This document shows positions 26,245 through 38,632 of a stretch of 64,000 nt of DNA, piece by piece; the first letter of the stretch is position 1; each line of letters opens with the position of its first letter. This DNA is from Paulinella micropora (Eukaryota > Cercozoa > Imbricatea > Euglyphida): the NCBI GenBank assembly GCA_009731375.1, contig BJOX01000007.1, positions 928,540-992,539 of the forward strand, written 5' to 3'. The translations under genes were made by a program, and so were the position numbers. The notes beneath the pieces are model-generated. The model was not told the DNA's origin. It ran no database searches and saw only the letters and a program-made list of their open reading frames with translations.

Positions 26245-26475
26245 GTGCTTCTCTGTCGATGGCTGATGCAAATCGGCACATGCGCCTCCATCGTCTCACC
26301 CGTGAGGGGAGTACGAAGAATTGACGATAGGCTCTAATGACACCTCCGCACGGGCAGTTCCAACACTTCCAGACGGACCGGTATGTTCAATGAAAATACT
26401 GGTGGCACCGACGGGAATCGAACTGGCGACAGGGCCCAGATGGTAGAACTTGACCACTGGGCTATCACGGTGTCC
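26245..26475 (-). mobile_element. SINE-A copy, full length
   Basis: Head, body, 3' motif and (ATT)n tail are all present. Differs from the 41895-42125 copy at few positions. (AAT)n lies on its 5' side too. Confidence 0.9.
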
Positions 26476-26545
<70 letters not shown>

Positions 26546-26546
26546 G
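26476..26546. repeat. (AAT)n array
   Basis: Separates the SINE-A head from the 3' end of the next RE-B copy. Confidence 0.95.
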
Positions 26547-26964
26547 AATATACTTCTTCTAAGGCATACTGATGCAGCTGATGGCACGATCCGTTTCCGG
26601 ACATGAGCCTCCACGCCCTTGTTCGAGGTGCTCCATCCCCACCTAATCAGTCTCTCGACTGATTATAGGGGCCACCGATGGAGCTCCTGAGGGCAAGACT
26701 ACACTAAACCGAGGTTATTCCGCAGTCCCAACAACCTCTTGTAAAACGTTGCCGCATGTGCAAGTGCGTACACCAAGCATGGTTGCTAGAACTACCTCAA
26801 AACCCCACCCATAACAATTTGGTATCCGCTGGGTCCACGGGCTATCAACCGGCATAGCGGAGTTTAAGATCTTCGACAGGCGCCCAACGACCCTCCTCCC
26901 CAGCATCATCCACCAAATGGTTTTGAGTTGGCATCACAGTTTAACGCCGTAAGGCCATTGGGCT
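26547..26964 (-). mobile_element. RE-B, diverged copy
   Basis: Recognisable along its whole length but with many substitutions relative to the other three copies. Its 3' motif reads TGGAGGCTCATGTCC, closer to the LINE motif than in the younger copies. A 45-bp fragment of the same 3' end recurs at 27045-27090. Confidence 0.8.
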
Positions 26965-27089
26965 GGAGCTCTGATAAACAAGCGTGACTAAGTTTTTATC
27001 ATCAGGTGTTACCCTCAAATATATCACAGTCAACACTCCGAGAAGAAAGATATACTTCCTCTAAGGCATACTGATGCAGCTGATGGCAC

Positions 27090-27142
<53 letters not shown>

Positions 27143-27227
27143 TGATGATGATGATGTAATAGTGCTTCTCTGTCAATGGCTGATGTATAATAATAATAAT
27201 AATAATATGATAATGATAATGATGATA

Positions 27228-27307
<80 letters not shown>

Positions 27308-27313
27308 GTAATA

Positions 27314-27358
<45 letters not shown>
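26965..27358. repeat. Short unique spacer, RE-B fragment, AAT/GAT arrays and SINE-A fragment
   Basis: Contains an RE-B 3' fragment (27045-27090), (AAT)n, (GAT)n and a 26-bp SINE-A 3' end (27161-27186). These look like severely 5'-truncated insertions. Confidence 0.7.
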
Positions 27359-27624
27359 GTGCTTCTCTGTCAATGGCTGATGCATTTCTGCACATGCGCC
27401 TCCATCGTCTCACCCGTGAGGGGAGTACGAAGAATTGACGATAGGCTCTAATGACACCCCCGCAAGGGCAGTTCCAACACTTCCAGACGGACCGGTATGT
27501 TCAATGAAAATACTGGTCCAGACGGACCGGTATGTTCAATGAAAATACTGGTGGCACCGACGGGAATCGAACTGGCGACAGGGCCCAGATGGTAGAACTT
27601 GACCACTGGGCTATCACGGTGTCC
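27359..27624 (-). mobile_element. SINE-A copy with a 35-bp internal tandem duplication
   Basis: Full-length SINE-A in which the segment starting 'ccagacggaccggtatg' (27482-27551) occurs twice in a row. Head, A-box and B-box are present. Confidence 0.85.
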
Positions 27625-27693
<69 letters not shown>

Positions 27694-28248
27694 TGCGAAG
27701 AAGAGGGAGGAGGAAGGAGAATGAGAGGAGACGAAGGAGGAGGAGGAAGAGGAAGGTGAAGGTGAGGATAAGAAGAAGAAGAAGAAAAAGAAAAGGATGA
27801 TGAAAAGAGGAGAAGGCGAAGAAGAAGAAAGAAGAAGAATTAGAAGAAGAAGAGGAACAAGAAAAAGAAGACGAGGAAGAAGAAGAAGGAGGAAAAGGAA
27901 GATAAGAAGAACAACAAAACAAGAAGAAGCCTTAGAAGAAGAAGAAGAAGAAGAAGAAGAAGAAGAAGAAGAAGAAGAAGAAGGAGAGGAGGAAGAAGAA
28001 GAAGAAGATAGATAGATAGAGAGATAGATAGATAGATAGATAGACAGATAGATAGATAGATAGATAGATAATTCATATTGGTCTCATCGTTGACAGGCAT
28101 GCATATTGATATATAATATAATATAATATAATATGATATAATAAATATAATGTAATATAATATAATATAATATAATATAATATAATATAATATAATATAA
28201 TATAATATAATATAATATAATATAATATAATGTAAAATACTAAAGCTC

Positions 28249-28342
<94 letters not shown>

Positions 28343-28434
28343 CTCCATCTACTGCTACTCCCTTACCTCCTCCTGATTCCCCTTCTTCTTCCTCTTCCTC
28401 TTCCTCTTCCTCTTCTTCGTCTTCGTCTTCTTCG

Positions 28435-28465
<31 letters not shown>

Positions 28466-28714
28466 CTTCTTCTTCTTCTTCCTCTTCCTCTTCTTCTTCT
28501 TCTTCTCCTCCTCCTCCTCCTCCTCCTCCTCCTTCTCCTTCTCCTTCTTCTTCTTCTTCTTCTTCTTCTTCTTCTTCTTCTTCTTCTTCTTCTTCTTCTT
28601 CTTCTTCTTCTTCTCCTTCTCCTCTTCCTTTTTCTTCTTCTTCTTCTCCTCCTCCTCCTATCTATCTATCTATCTATTGATCTGTCTGTCTGTCAGTCTA
28701 TCTATCTATCATCG

Positions 28715-28752
<38 letters not shown>

Positions 28753-28753
28753 A

Positions 28754-28795
<42 letters not shown>
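27625..28795. repeat. Compound microsatellite: (AAT), (GAA), (GATA), (TATAA), (ACT), (CTT), (TATC)
   Basis: A succession of arrays. A purine-only GAA/GGA stretch (27694-28010) and a pyrimidine-only CTT/CCT stretch (28370-28660) are mirror images in composition about 400 bp apart. Confidence 0.95.
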
Positions 28796-28859
28796 AACCA
28801 TAGGCTTTCAATAATGTCTGGTCAATCTCAGTTGCCAACGAGGCCAAGATGATATGTCT

Positions 28860-29395
<536 letters not shown>

Positions 29396-29520
29396 TAGCA
29401 AGCTATTTATGTATTTAGCTAGCTGGCATCTACCTCGAATGTGACGAGGCGCTTTTCCGTGAATTTCCACCAAAACTGCACTTCGAGTACAGGATCCGCC
29501 AGCAATGCCCGCTGCATGGA

Positions 29521-29528
29521 GAGAGAGA

Positions 29529-29567
<39 letters not shown>

Positions 29568-29584
29568 NNNNNNNNNNGAGATAG

Positions 29585-29643
<59 letters not shown>

Positions 29644-29700
29644 GAGAGAGAGACAAATTAGTGATCACAAGGAACTAAGCTAATACACACACACACACAA

Positions 29701-29732
<32 letters not shown>

Positions 29733-29889
29733 CATATATATAATTTATGTGTGTACATAATTGTTTTTTCTTCAAAGCAAACCGTGATTGATTCAATCAA
29801 ATAACCATATATACCACATCTTGATGCAGAAGAACACGATCTATCTACCTACCTGCCTACCTGCTTACCTATCTATCTATCTATCTATA

Positions 29890-29946
<57 letters not shown>
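29521..29946. repeat. Poly-G, (GA)n, (AT)n and (TATC)n with a 10-N gap
   Basis: A homopolymer G run to 29566 ends at the gap 29568-29577, then GA repeats to 29650, AT near 29700 and TATC from about 29860. Confidence 0.9.
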
Positions 29947-29948
<2 letters not shown>

Positions 29949-30210
29949 ATACTAGACTGTCGAACAGTCTCGAAACTCCATCTGCTTACTGGGTCCTCTG
30001 TAATGGAGGTGGGAGCTCGTTCTGCAAGGGGCGCTTATGGAACGAGCCCTGGCCCCGCCTGGTGCTAGGGAGATTTGGTATCGCCTGTATCAGTCCCTTC
30101 CGTGCAAACATCACGGCTTAGCTGGGCATCGGGTTAATACTTTACCCACAGACTTCCTTGGTTGACGAAATCAGAAGCTCCTTTTTTCTGACATTAGTCG
30201 ATATCTCATC
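29947..30210 (+). mobile_element. RE-D copy, 5'-truncated
   Basis: Begins at 'actagactgtcgaacag' within RE-D and runs to its 3' end, then a 166-N gap (30211-30376). Confidence 0.8.
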
Positions 30211-30376
30211 NNNNNNNNNNNNNNNNNNNNNNNNNNNNNNNNNNNNNNNNNNNNNNNNNNNNNNNNNNNNNNNNNNNNNNNNNNNNNNNNNNNNNNNNNN
30301 NNNNNNNNNNNNNNNNNNNNNNNNNNNNNNNNNNNNNNNNNNNNNNNNNNNNNNNNNNNNNNNNNNNNNNNNNNNN
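30211..30376. other. Assembly gap, 166 N
   Basis: A run of N between two RE-D copies, presumably spanning a TATC array. Confidence 1.
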
Positions 30377-30722
30377 GACGGGAAGCACAATCCTGTTCCC
30401 TCAGGGTGCCATTTCTCGCTTGTTGAGCCCGGAATAAAACCCACAGTGCTCTGTCGGTTTATACTAGACTGTCGAACAGTCTCGAAACTCCATCTGCTTA
30501 CTGGGTCCTCTGTAATGGAGGTGGGAGCTCGTTCTGCAAGGGGCGCTTGTGGAACGAGCCCTGGCCCCGCCTGGTACTAGGGAGATTTGGTATCGCCTGT
30601 ATCAGTCCCTTCAGTGCAAACATCACGGCTTAGCTGGGCATCGGGTTAATACTTTACCCACAGACTTCCTTGGTTGACGAAATCAGAAGCTCCTTTTTTC
30701 TGACATTAGTCGATATCTCATC
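30377..30722 (+). mobile_element. RE-D copy, full length
   Basis: Starts 'gacgggaagcacaatcctg', as at 37569. Unlike other copies it is followed by only about one TATC unit. Confidence 0.8.
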
Positions 30723-30786
30723 TATCACGAACTTGAGGACGGTCGTTGGTATGTGCAGCTGTTGCGCCGGGTGAGAGGCTCGTAGT

Positions 30787-30926
30787 TAGGTTCATTCTAC
30801 ACTGCCCAAATATTCGGGTTTCGGGTGCCACTTTTGGTGGATTGCCACCCCAGGCCTGATCTTTCAGGACAAAAAACCCAGTGGCACCCAAAACCCGAAT
30901 ATTTGGGTGGTATAGAATGAACCTTA
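30787..30926. mobile_element. Short inverted-repeat element Q
   Basis: Arms read GGTTCATTCTACACTGCCCA and its near-complement at the right end, continuing inward through 'aatattcgggttt'. About 140 bp with a central unpaired region. Only one copy is visible. Confidence 0.7.
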
Positions 30927-30928
30927 CC

Positions 30929-31102
30929 AAGTACAATGAGCCATGACTTCAAGCGCTTCGGTCTCAGCCGATTCTGGCTTCTGTCGCTTACGCTGTAGCA
31001 CCTTAGAGCTCCCATTAAGAGCTTTATAATGAGCCACGATACAGGTTCTGGACGCCAATATTGGCTGAGACGAAGCACTTGAAAGCATTGCTGGTGGTAC
31101 TT
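30929..31102. mobile_element. MITE-like element M, copy 2
   Basis: Contains the inner pair 'cttcaagcgcttcggtctcag' and 'gctgagacgaagcacttgaaa', with outer ends AAGTAC and GTACTT. It aligns with M1 (7553-7763) and 34693-34897. Confidence 0.7.
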
Positions 31103-31777
31103 AGACAGAAGGACCTCGCGAATATTTGCCTTTGTATGTGCTTATGCGCCTGCGCACATGTATGTGTGTGAACGTCCTTATGTATGTGTCTGTAAGCATC
31201 TACATGGTACCTAATTTTCTGTGACCATCGATGTGAGTTGCTTGAAAACGACACATGCAAGCATTCAGACATACACGGCGTATACACACGCATACACATA
31301 CGCAAACAGAAACACAAACGAAATACATTCACGTACCATGCACATGCACGGCAATTTTCTGTCGAATGATTCACTTTCTTCTTTCTTCTGCCTTCCTTTG
31401 CAATCTCCTGTTATCTTCTGCTTTCTGCCTTGTTCTTATACCCACAGATGCAGAGAATGCACAACCGACAGAAGGGACGCACACAAACACACACACATAC
31501 ACACACACACACACACACGCACACACAGTATGAAATCTTTATACAAAAACGCACATATAAATATTACATATGCATACATAAATATATGCAATATACATAC
31601 ATCCTTGTTTACATTTTGTTTTCATAACATTTACATCTTTACAAATATGATATATTACAAACACGTATGCGTGTGTGCGTGTCTGTCAGTCTGTCTGCCT
31701 GTCTGTCTGTGTGTGTGTGTGTCTCTCTCTCTCTCTATCTCTCTCTCTCTCTCTCTCTCTCGCTCTCTCTCTCTCTT

Positions 31778-31819
<42 letters not shown>

Positions 31820-31824
31820 CTTCC

Positions 31825-31871
<47 letters not shown>

Positions 31872-31885
31872 TTCTCGCGCGCGCG

Positions 31886-31923
<38 letters not shown>

Positions 31924-32064
31924 ATAATATACATGCAGCCATACGTACATGCAAAACAACATTACAAAAAATTGCATATACAAGTACGCGTGTATCTATT
32001 ATCAATAATACTTGATATAAAAATACCAATACATATATGACAAAAACACATGGACAAGATATGC
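31103..32064. repeat. Unique spacer, (AC)n, and a (CT)n-(CG)n-(GA)n palindromic microsatellite
   Basis: Unique sequence to about 31480 and (AC)n near 31500. From 31718 CT repeats pass into about 24 bp of alternating CG (about 31876-31900) and then GA repeats to 31925. No gene is supported. Confidence 0.9.
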
Positions 32065-32236
32065 ATATAACCCACTGGGCCAAAGAAAACCTGACGGCAA
32101 ATAAAACCTGACGCCGCAAACCACGGCCTATTCCCCTCGGAATTTCACACTGGCGAAATTTCCAGGAAAACATCCCGTAATCTGCGGCGTCAGGTTTTAT
32201 TTTCCGTCAGGTTTTTCTTTGGCGCAGTGGGTTATA
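32065..32236. mobile_element. MITE-like element R with TA-flanked terminal inverted repeats
   Basis: The ends are TATAACCCACTG and CAGTGGGTTATA. Inner arms share AAACCTGACG and 'aaaacctgacgccgc' in inverted form. About 172 bp, non-coding. The TA at each end would fit a TA target duplication. Confidence 0.75.
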
Positions 32237-32314
32237 CATCAGAGGGACACCTCGGACATGCATGCCTTCTGCACGTGATCGGATAAGGTGACACCTTTCA
32301 TCTCAAGCCGCAGC

Positions 32315-32990
32315 TATACAAAGAAAGAAAGAAAGAAGGAAAGAAGGTGGGAAGGAAGGAAGGAATGAAGGAAAGAAAACATTTGAAATACTTTATATTG
32401 TACATATGTATTAGAAAGAAGACCAAAAGAAAGAAAAAAGGAAAGAAAGAAAGAAAGAAATAGAAAGAAAGAAAAAAAGAAAGAAAGAAAGAAAGAAACG
32501 AGCGGACAATCAGATACACAAGCATGCACAGGCAAATCCGCTCATAATGTACCATCAAACTCTGCCTCATTCATATGACATACATAAATACATACATAAA
32601 TACATATATGCCCAGCAACAAACGTACATTACAAGTACTATATACATGCACATACACAAACACGTACGTATTACATGCAAATAAATAAACATGTAGGGAA
32701 TAGATAAATAAATGGACACACACAGGTACACATAAAATAAAAGTATACATATATGACATGCAGACATTTATACTAATATGTATGTACACTATGAAGAATG
32801 TTGCAAAATTCACCCTATCTTCTTTCCTTCCCTCCATCCACCCACCATCCACTCACCCTTCTTCCTTCTTTCCTTCCTTCCTTCCTTTCTTCCTTCCTTC
32901 CTTCCTTCCTTCCTTCCTTTCTTTCTTCCTTCCTTCTTTTCTTTCTTCCTTTCTTTCTTTCGCTCCTGCTTACCTGTCTTCCTTCGTTCT
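32315..32990. repeat. (GAAA)n and (TTCC)n microsatellites around a unique spacer
   Basis: Purine GAAA repeats at 32315-32500 and TTCC/TTTC repeats at 32835-32965, with CATA-rich sequence between. Confidence 0.9.
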
Positions 32991-33039
32991 TTCTTGATTC
33001 TTTCAAATACTACGTACACCCTATCTTTCCTTGACCTCG

Positions 33040-33706
33040 GCCACCCCAACTTTCTGCAAGAACAACGTATTCTGCGGTGGAAAGACTAGCGAAGAATTTC
33101 GGCCACCCAAAGTTTTTGGGCCGAAAAACAACGTATTCTGCGGTTGGCCCAAAATTGTTCACTGGCCCAAATTCTTCACTTTTCCTTGTATTTCCATTTC
33201 GGGCCGAATTTCAGCGAGTTTTGCGCTCGAGCCGGCCCGGCGAGACCGCAAAGTCCGAGCTTCGAGCGTTGTTGCAAGAAGGTAACGGTAAATAAAAGTG
33301 AGGAATTTCCGCCAGTGAACAATTTGGGCCAGTGGTTTAAAATATGCTATTTTGTTTTGCCGAAAGTAAAAAGGGTGGCCGAGATTCTTCCCTAGTCTTT
33401 TCGCCGGAAAATACGCCATTCTTTGCCGAAATTTGAGGTGGCCGAAATTTTTCACTTTTCCTTACTTTCCCCTTCTCGAGACCGCATTTTGGGGTCGAGA
33501 TGGGGAAAACAGTCCAGCACGCGCACCACCGCCAGCTTCCAAAGATCTTACTTATTACCACCACGGAAAAAGGTGGAAACAATAAGACCTGGACCATCAT
33601 AGACTAAGGAACAATGAAAATTTTCGGCCACCTCAAATTTTGGCAAAGAATGACGTATTTTCCGGCGAAAAGACTAGGGAAGAATTCGGGCCACCATTTA
33701 CTTTCG

Positions 33707-33744
<38 letters not shown>

Positions 33745-33800
33745 TTTTTTGGGGGGGGGGGGGGGGGGGGNNNNNNNNNNCTGGCCGAAATTCTTCACTT
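33040..33800. repeat. Inverted dispersed repeat around 'gccgaaatt' units
   Basis: The segment 33357-33466 recurs inverted at 33614-33713 (cttcggcaaa / tttgccgaaag). Shorter 'ggccgaaa' and 'ggccacc' units recur from 33090. Ends in poly-A, poly-T and poly-G at the gap 33771-33780. Confidence 0.6.
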
Positions 33801-34049
33801 TGCCTTATTGCGCTGGCCGTGACGTTTCTAAGCCGTGGCCAGCGGATGGTGTGGATCCCTTGAGTCACGTGTCCATCAACCACAATAACAACACAGCAAC
33901 AACAGCAGCAGCGGCAGCAACACACTGTGACCCGTGATTAAGGTTTAAGCTATCTGTTTCCGTCAAGGGAAAACAAGGGGGAAAATAAGGCACCTATTTC
34001 ATGTGGCAGCTGACGGAAAGAACAGACCCTCGAGCTGACCGTACTTGTC

Positions 34050-34262
34050 CCCAAGCCATGACAGTGAGATAACTTCCCGATCGTTTGTCCATACAATGTG
34101 GATAAATTCCCAAGAATGTGTCCATTCGATATGGATAATTTTCCGATCACGTATCCATACAAAATGGATAAAGTCCCGATCATTGTGGCAATATAGATAA
34201 TATATTCCAAGAACGTGTTCCGCACAGAGCGATAACTTCCCGATCGTTTGTCCATTTAAGAT
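34050..34262. repeat. Degenerate tandem repeat, about 35-bp units
   Basis: Recurring 'cttcccgatcgtttgtccat' and 'tatggataa' units spaced about 30-40 bp, with drift. Confidence 0.65.
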
Positions 34263-34692
34263 CAGCATGGTGGCTCTTTCCCCTTGGCGGCTTTGCGATA
34301 TTCAGCTTCATCATCGTATACAGTCACGTGATCATATCGTTCGGGTCGGAATTTTTTGCTAGGAACCCCCAGCGTCGCTCCCCCCCCCCCCCCCCNNNNN
34401 NNNNNATTGACAGATATTGTGCTTGAGATACTGGATCAACAAGAGAAGGGCATGATATATGTAAGGTCTGGAATTCAAGGCCCGCGGATTTCTGTGGGTG
34501 TTTTTGCTACCCTGGGTAAGCTAGAAAATAAGCATGGTCAGCGATGTTCATGCTACGTGCTACACTAGACCTGAGCTTCAACAGCTCACTTCCGAAAAAT
34601 AGCAGTTATTCATTACCATCACAGGAAAAGTCGAAGGCAAGTGGGCCCGAGCCAACCAGGATCGTCACTTGACCGTGGAAAAATAGCCATGA

Positions 34693-34897
34693 GAGGTTTT
34701 TAGTTGCTAGCACAATCAGCAATGACTTCAAGCTCTTCGACCTCAGCCGATCCTGGTTGCTGTCGCTTGTGCAATGGCTCCTTTGTAAGCTCTCACCAAG
34801 AGCTTTCCAATGAGCCACAATGCAGGTTCTAGACGGAAATATAGGCTGCGAAAGAAGCGCTTGAAATCGTTGCTCGTATTTAAGAACTAAGGACCTC
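34693..34897. mobile_element. MITE-like element M, copy 3
   Basis: Ends GAGGTTTTTAGTT and AACTAAGGACCTC are an inverted pair with one or two mismatches. The inner pair 'cttcaagctcttcgacctcag' and 'gaagcgcttgaaa' matches the other M copies. Confidence 0.75.
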
Positions 34898-35377
34898 TCA
34901 TGGATTTGGGAACGGCGCAGGTTCCAAGGCCTTGCGACTCAATGTGTGCCATGGAGTCAAGTGACCACACCCTATTCGCGTCGGGCCTTACTCTTCCCAC
35001 TTTTTTTTCTTTCTATGGTGGGTGCAAGTAATAACTTGTCTGATTTTCCCACCTTTTTTTTTCGTGTTGCTAATAAGTCTGGGAAAACATTTGGGTCTCC
35101 TGTTGTCGTTATTGTTGTTGTTGTTATTACTATTGTTGTTGTTGTTGTTATTGTTACTGTTCTTGCCGTTGTCGATATGTAACGTAATGCAATTTAATGT
35201 AATGTCTAAGGCAACCTTAGTCACAGGCCGCAGTGGAGGTTTGCGCATGGGAAGGAGCTGCCCGCCAATCGGTGTGGCGTCATGCAGGGCCATATCCAGC
35301 ACGTTGCCTTGCGCGGCACTGCTCGCTGCTCCTTGATCCTGCCACAAACAGGTAAGCTTATATGTGCATATACACAC
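34898..35377. other. Intergenic sequence with (GTT)n
   Basis: GTT trinucleotides near 35105-35160. No recognisable gene. Confidence 0.5.
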
Positions 35378-35387
35378 ACATACATAC

Positions 35388-35424
<37 letters not shown>

Positions 35425-35428
35425 TAAT

Positions 35429-35480
<52 letters not shown>

Positions 35481-36080
35481 AGGTATGTATATTTGTATGT
35501 TTATACATGCATATATGTATATATACACATATACATACTATGTATATTTTCTTATTTTAGTTGTATCCATTCATTAAATATTTGTTTTTTTACATGCACA
35601 CACACATATATAAGTATATATATATATGTATATATATATACATATATACATGTATATATTACCTATATATATACATATATATATACACATATATATACTA
35701 TATAAATATGTATGTATATATATTATTTTTAATAAGAAGACGAAGACGAAGAAGAAGAAGAAGAAGAAGAAGAAGAAGAAGAAGAAGAAGAAGAAGAAGA
35801 AGAGGAGGAGGAAGAGGAGGAGGAGGAGGAAGAAGAAAACGAAAAGAAGAAGAAGAAGAAGAAGAAGAAGAGGAGGAGGAGGAGGAGGAGGAGGAAGAAG
35901 AAGAAGAAGAAGAAGAAGAAGAAGAAGAAGAAGAAGAAGAAGAAGAAGAAGAAGAAGAAGAAGAGCATCAGGAAGATTAACAACAAGAAACGTTTTCTCA
36001 GCTGTTTTTCCTTTGCAGTGAGTGCAGTTAAGCTATGTCAAAGGAAAGAGCAGGCTAGTTATAAGGCTCTACACTGTGAA

Positions 36081-36132
<52 letters not shown>
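35378..36132. repeat. (AT)n, (AC)n, (GAA)n and (TA)n arrays
   Basis: AT/AC repeats to about 35720, a purine GAA/GGA tract at 35735-35966, unique sequence to 36080, then (TA)n. Confidence 0.95.
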
Positions 36133-36135
<3 letters not shown>

Positions 36136-36169
36136 CGGCTTCGTCCGGCCTGTTCGTGCTGGCGTCATC

Positions 36170-37440
<1,271 letters not shown>

Positions 37441-37568
37441 GTTTTTTTGAAATGGGTGCCATCTGTCGACAGACAGAGAATTAGGGGATGGTGTGGGTGT
37501 GCTGGGCCCGTGGTGGGGTGCCTTATGTGTGCCTAGCCATACGCCTATAAGTCACATGCCGAAATAGC

Positions 37569-37911
37569 GACGGGAAGCACAATCCTGTTCCCTCAGGGTG
37601 CCCTTTCTCGCTTGTTGAGCCCGGAATAAAACCCACAGTGCTCTGTCGGTTTATACTAGACTGTCGAACAGTCTCGAAACTCCATCTGCTTACTGGGTCC
37701 TCTGTAATGGAGGTGGGAGCTCGTTCTGCAAGGGGCGCTTATGGAACGAGCCCTGGCCCCGCCTGGTACTAGGGAGCTTTGGTATCGCCTGTATCAGTCC
37801 CTTCCGTGCAAACATCACGGCTTAGCTGGGCATCGGGTTAATACTTTACCCACAGACTTCCTTGGTTGACGAAATCAGAAGCTCCTTTTTTCTGACATTA
37901 GTCGATATCTC

Positions 37912-37913
<2 letters not shown>
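37569..37913 (+). mobile_element. RE-D copy, full length reference
   Basis: The best complete copy: starts 'gacgggaagcacaatcctg', ends 'gtcgatatctcatc', then (TATC)n. No open frame is shared by all copies. Confidence 0.85.
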
Positions 37914-37991
<78 letters not shown>

Positions 37992-38087
37992 ATTTGTCTT
38001 TCTATTTGTCTTTCTGTCTGTCTTACTGTCCGCCTATCTGTCTGTCTGTCTAACTATCTATCTATCTTATCTATCTATCTATCTATC

Positions 38088-38182
<95 letters not shown>

Positions 38183-38237
38183 GCTAGCTAGCTAGCTCTC
38201 TATCTATCTATCTATCTACCTACCTACCTACCTACCC

Positions 38238-38281
<44 letters not shown>

Positions 38282-38362
38282 GTCTATCTATCTATCTACC
38301 TACCTATCTATCTATGTATCTATCTATTTATCTGTCTGTCGGTCTGTCTGTCTATCTATCCA

Positions 38363-38395
<33 letters not shown>

Positions 38396-38470
38396 GTCTA
38401 TCTATCTGTCTATCTATCTGTCTATCTATCTGTCTATCTATCTGTCTATCTATCTGTCTATCTATCTAGA
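37914..38470. repeat. (TATC)n array, second block
   Basis: Tail of the preceding RE-D followed by the same variant pattern as in 36910-37280, then TCTG/TATC alternation to 38467. Confidence 0.95.
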
Positions 38471-38632
38471 CATATGCATACATACATACATACATACAAA
38501 TATATATGTAACATATATATATTTACATGTGAACACATACATATGTATATATATATATATATATATAATAGTGTGCGTATGTGGTGCGGGCGTGTGTGTA
38601 TGTATCTGAACAAATGCACACCAAAAACACGC

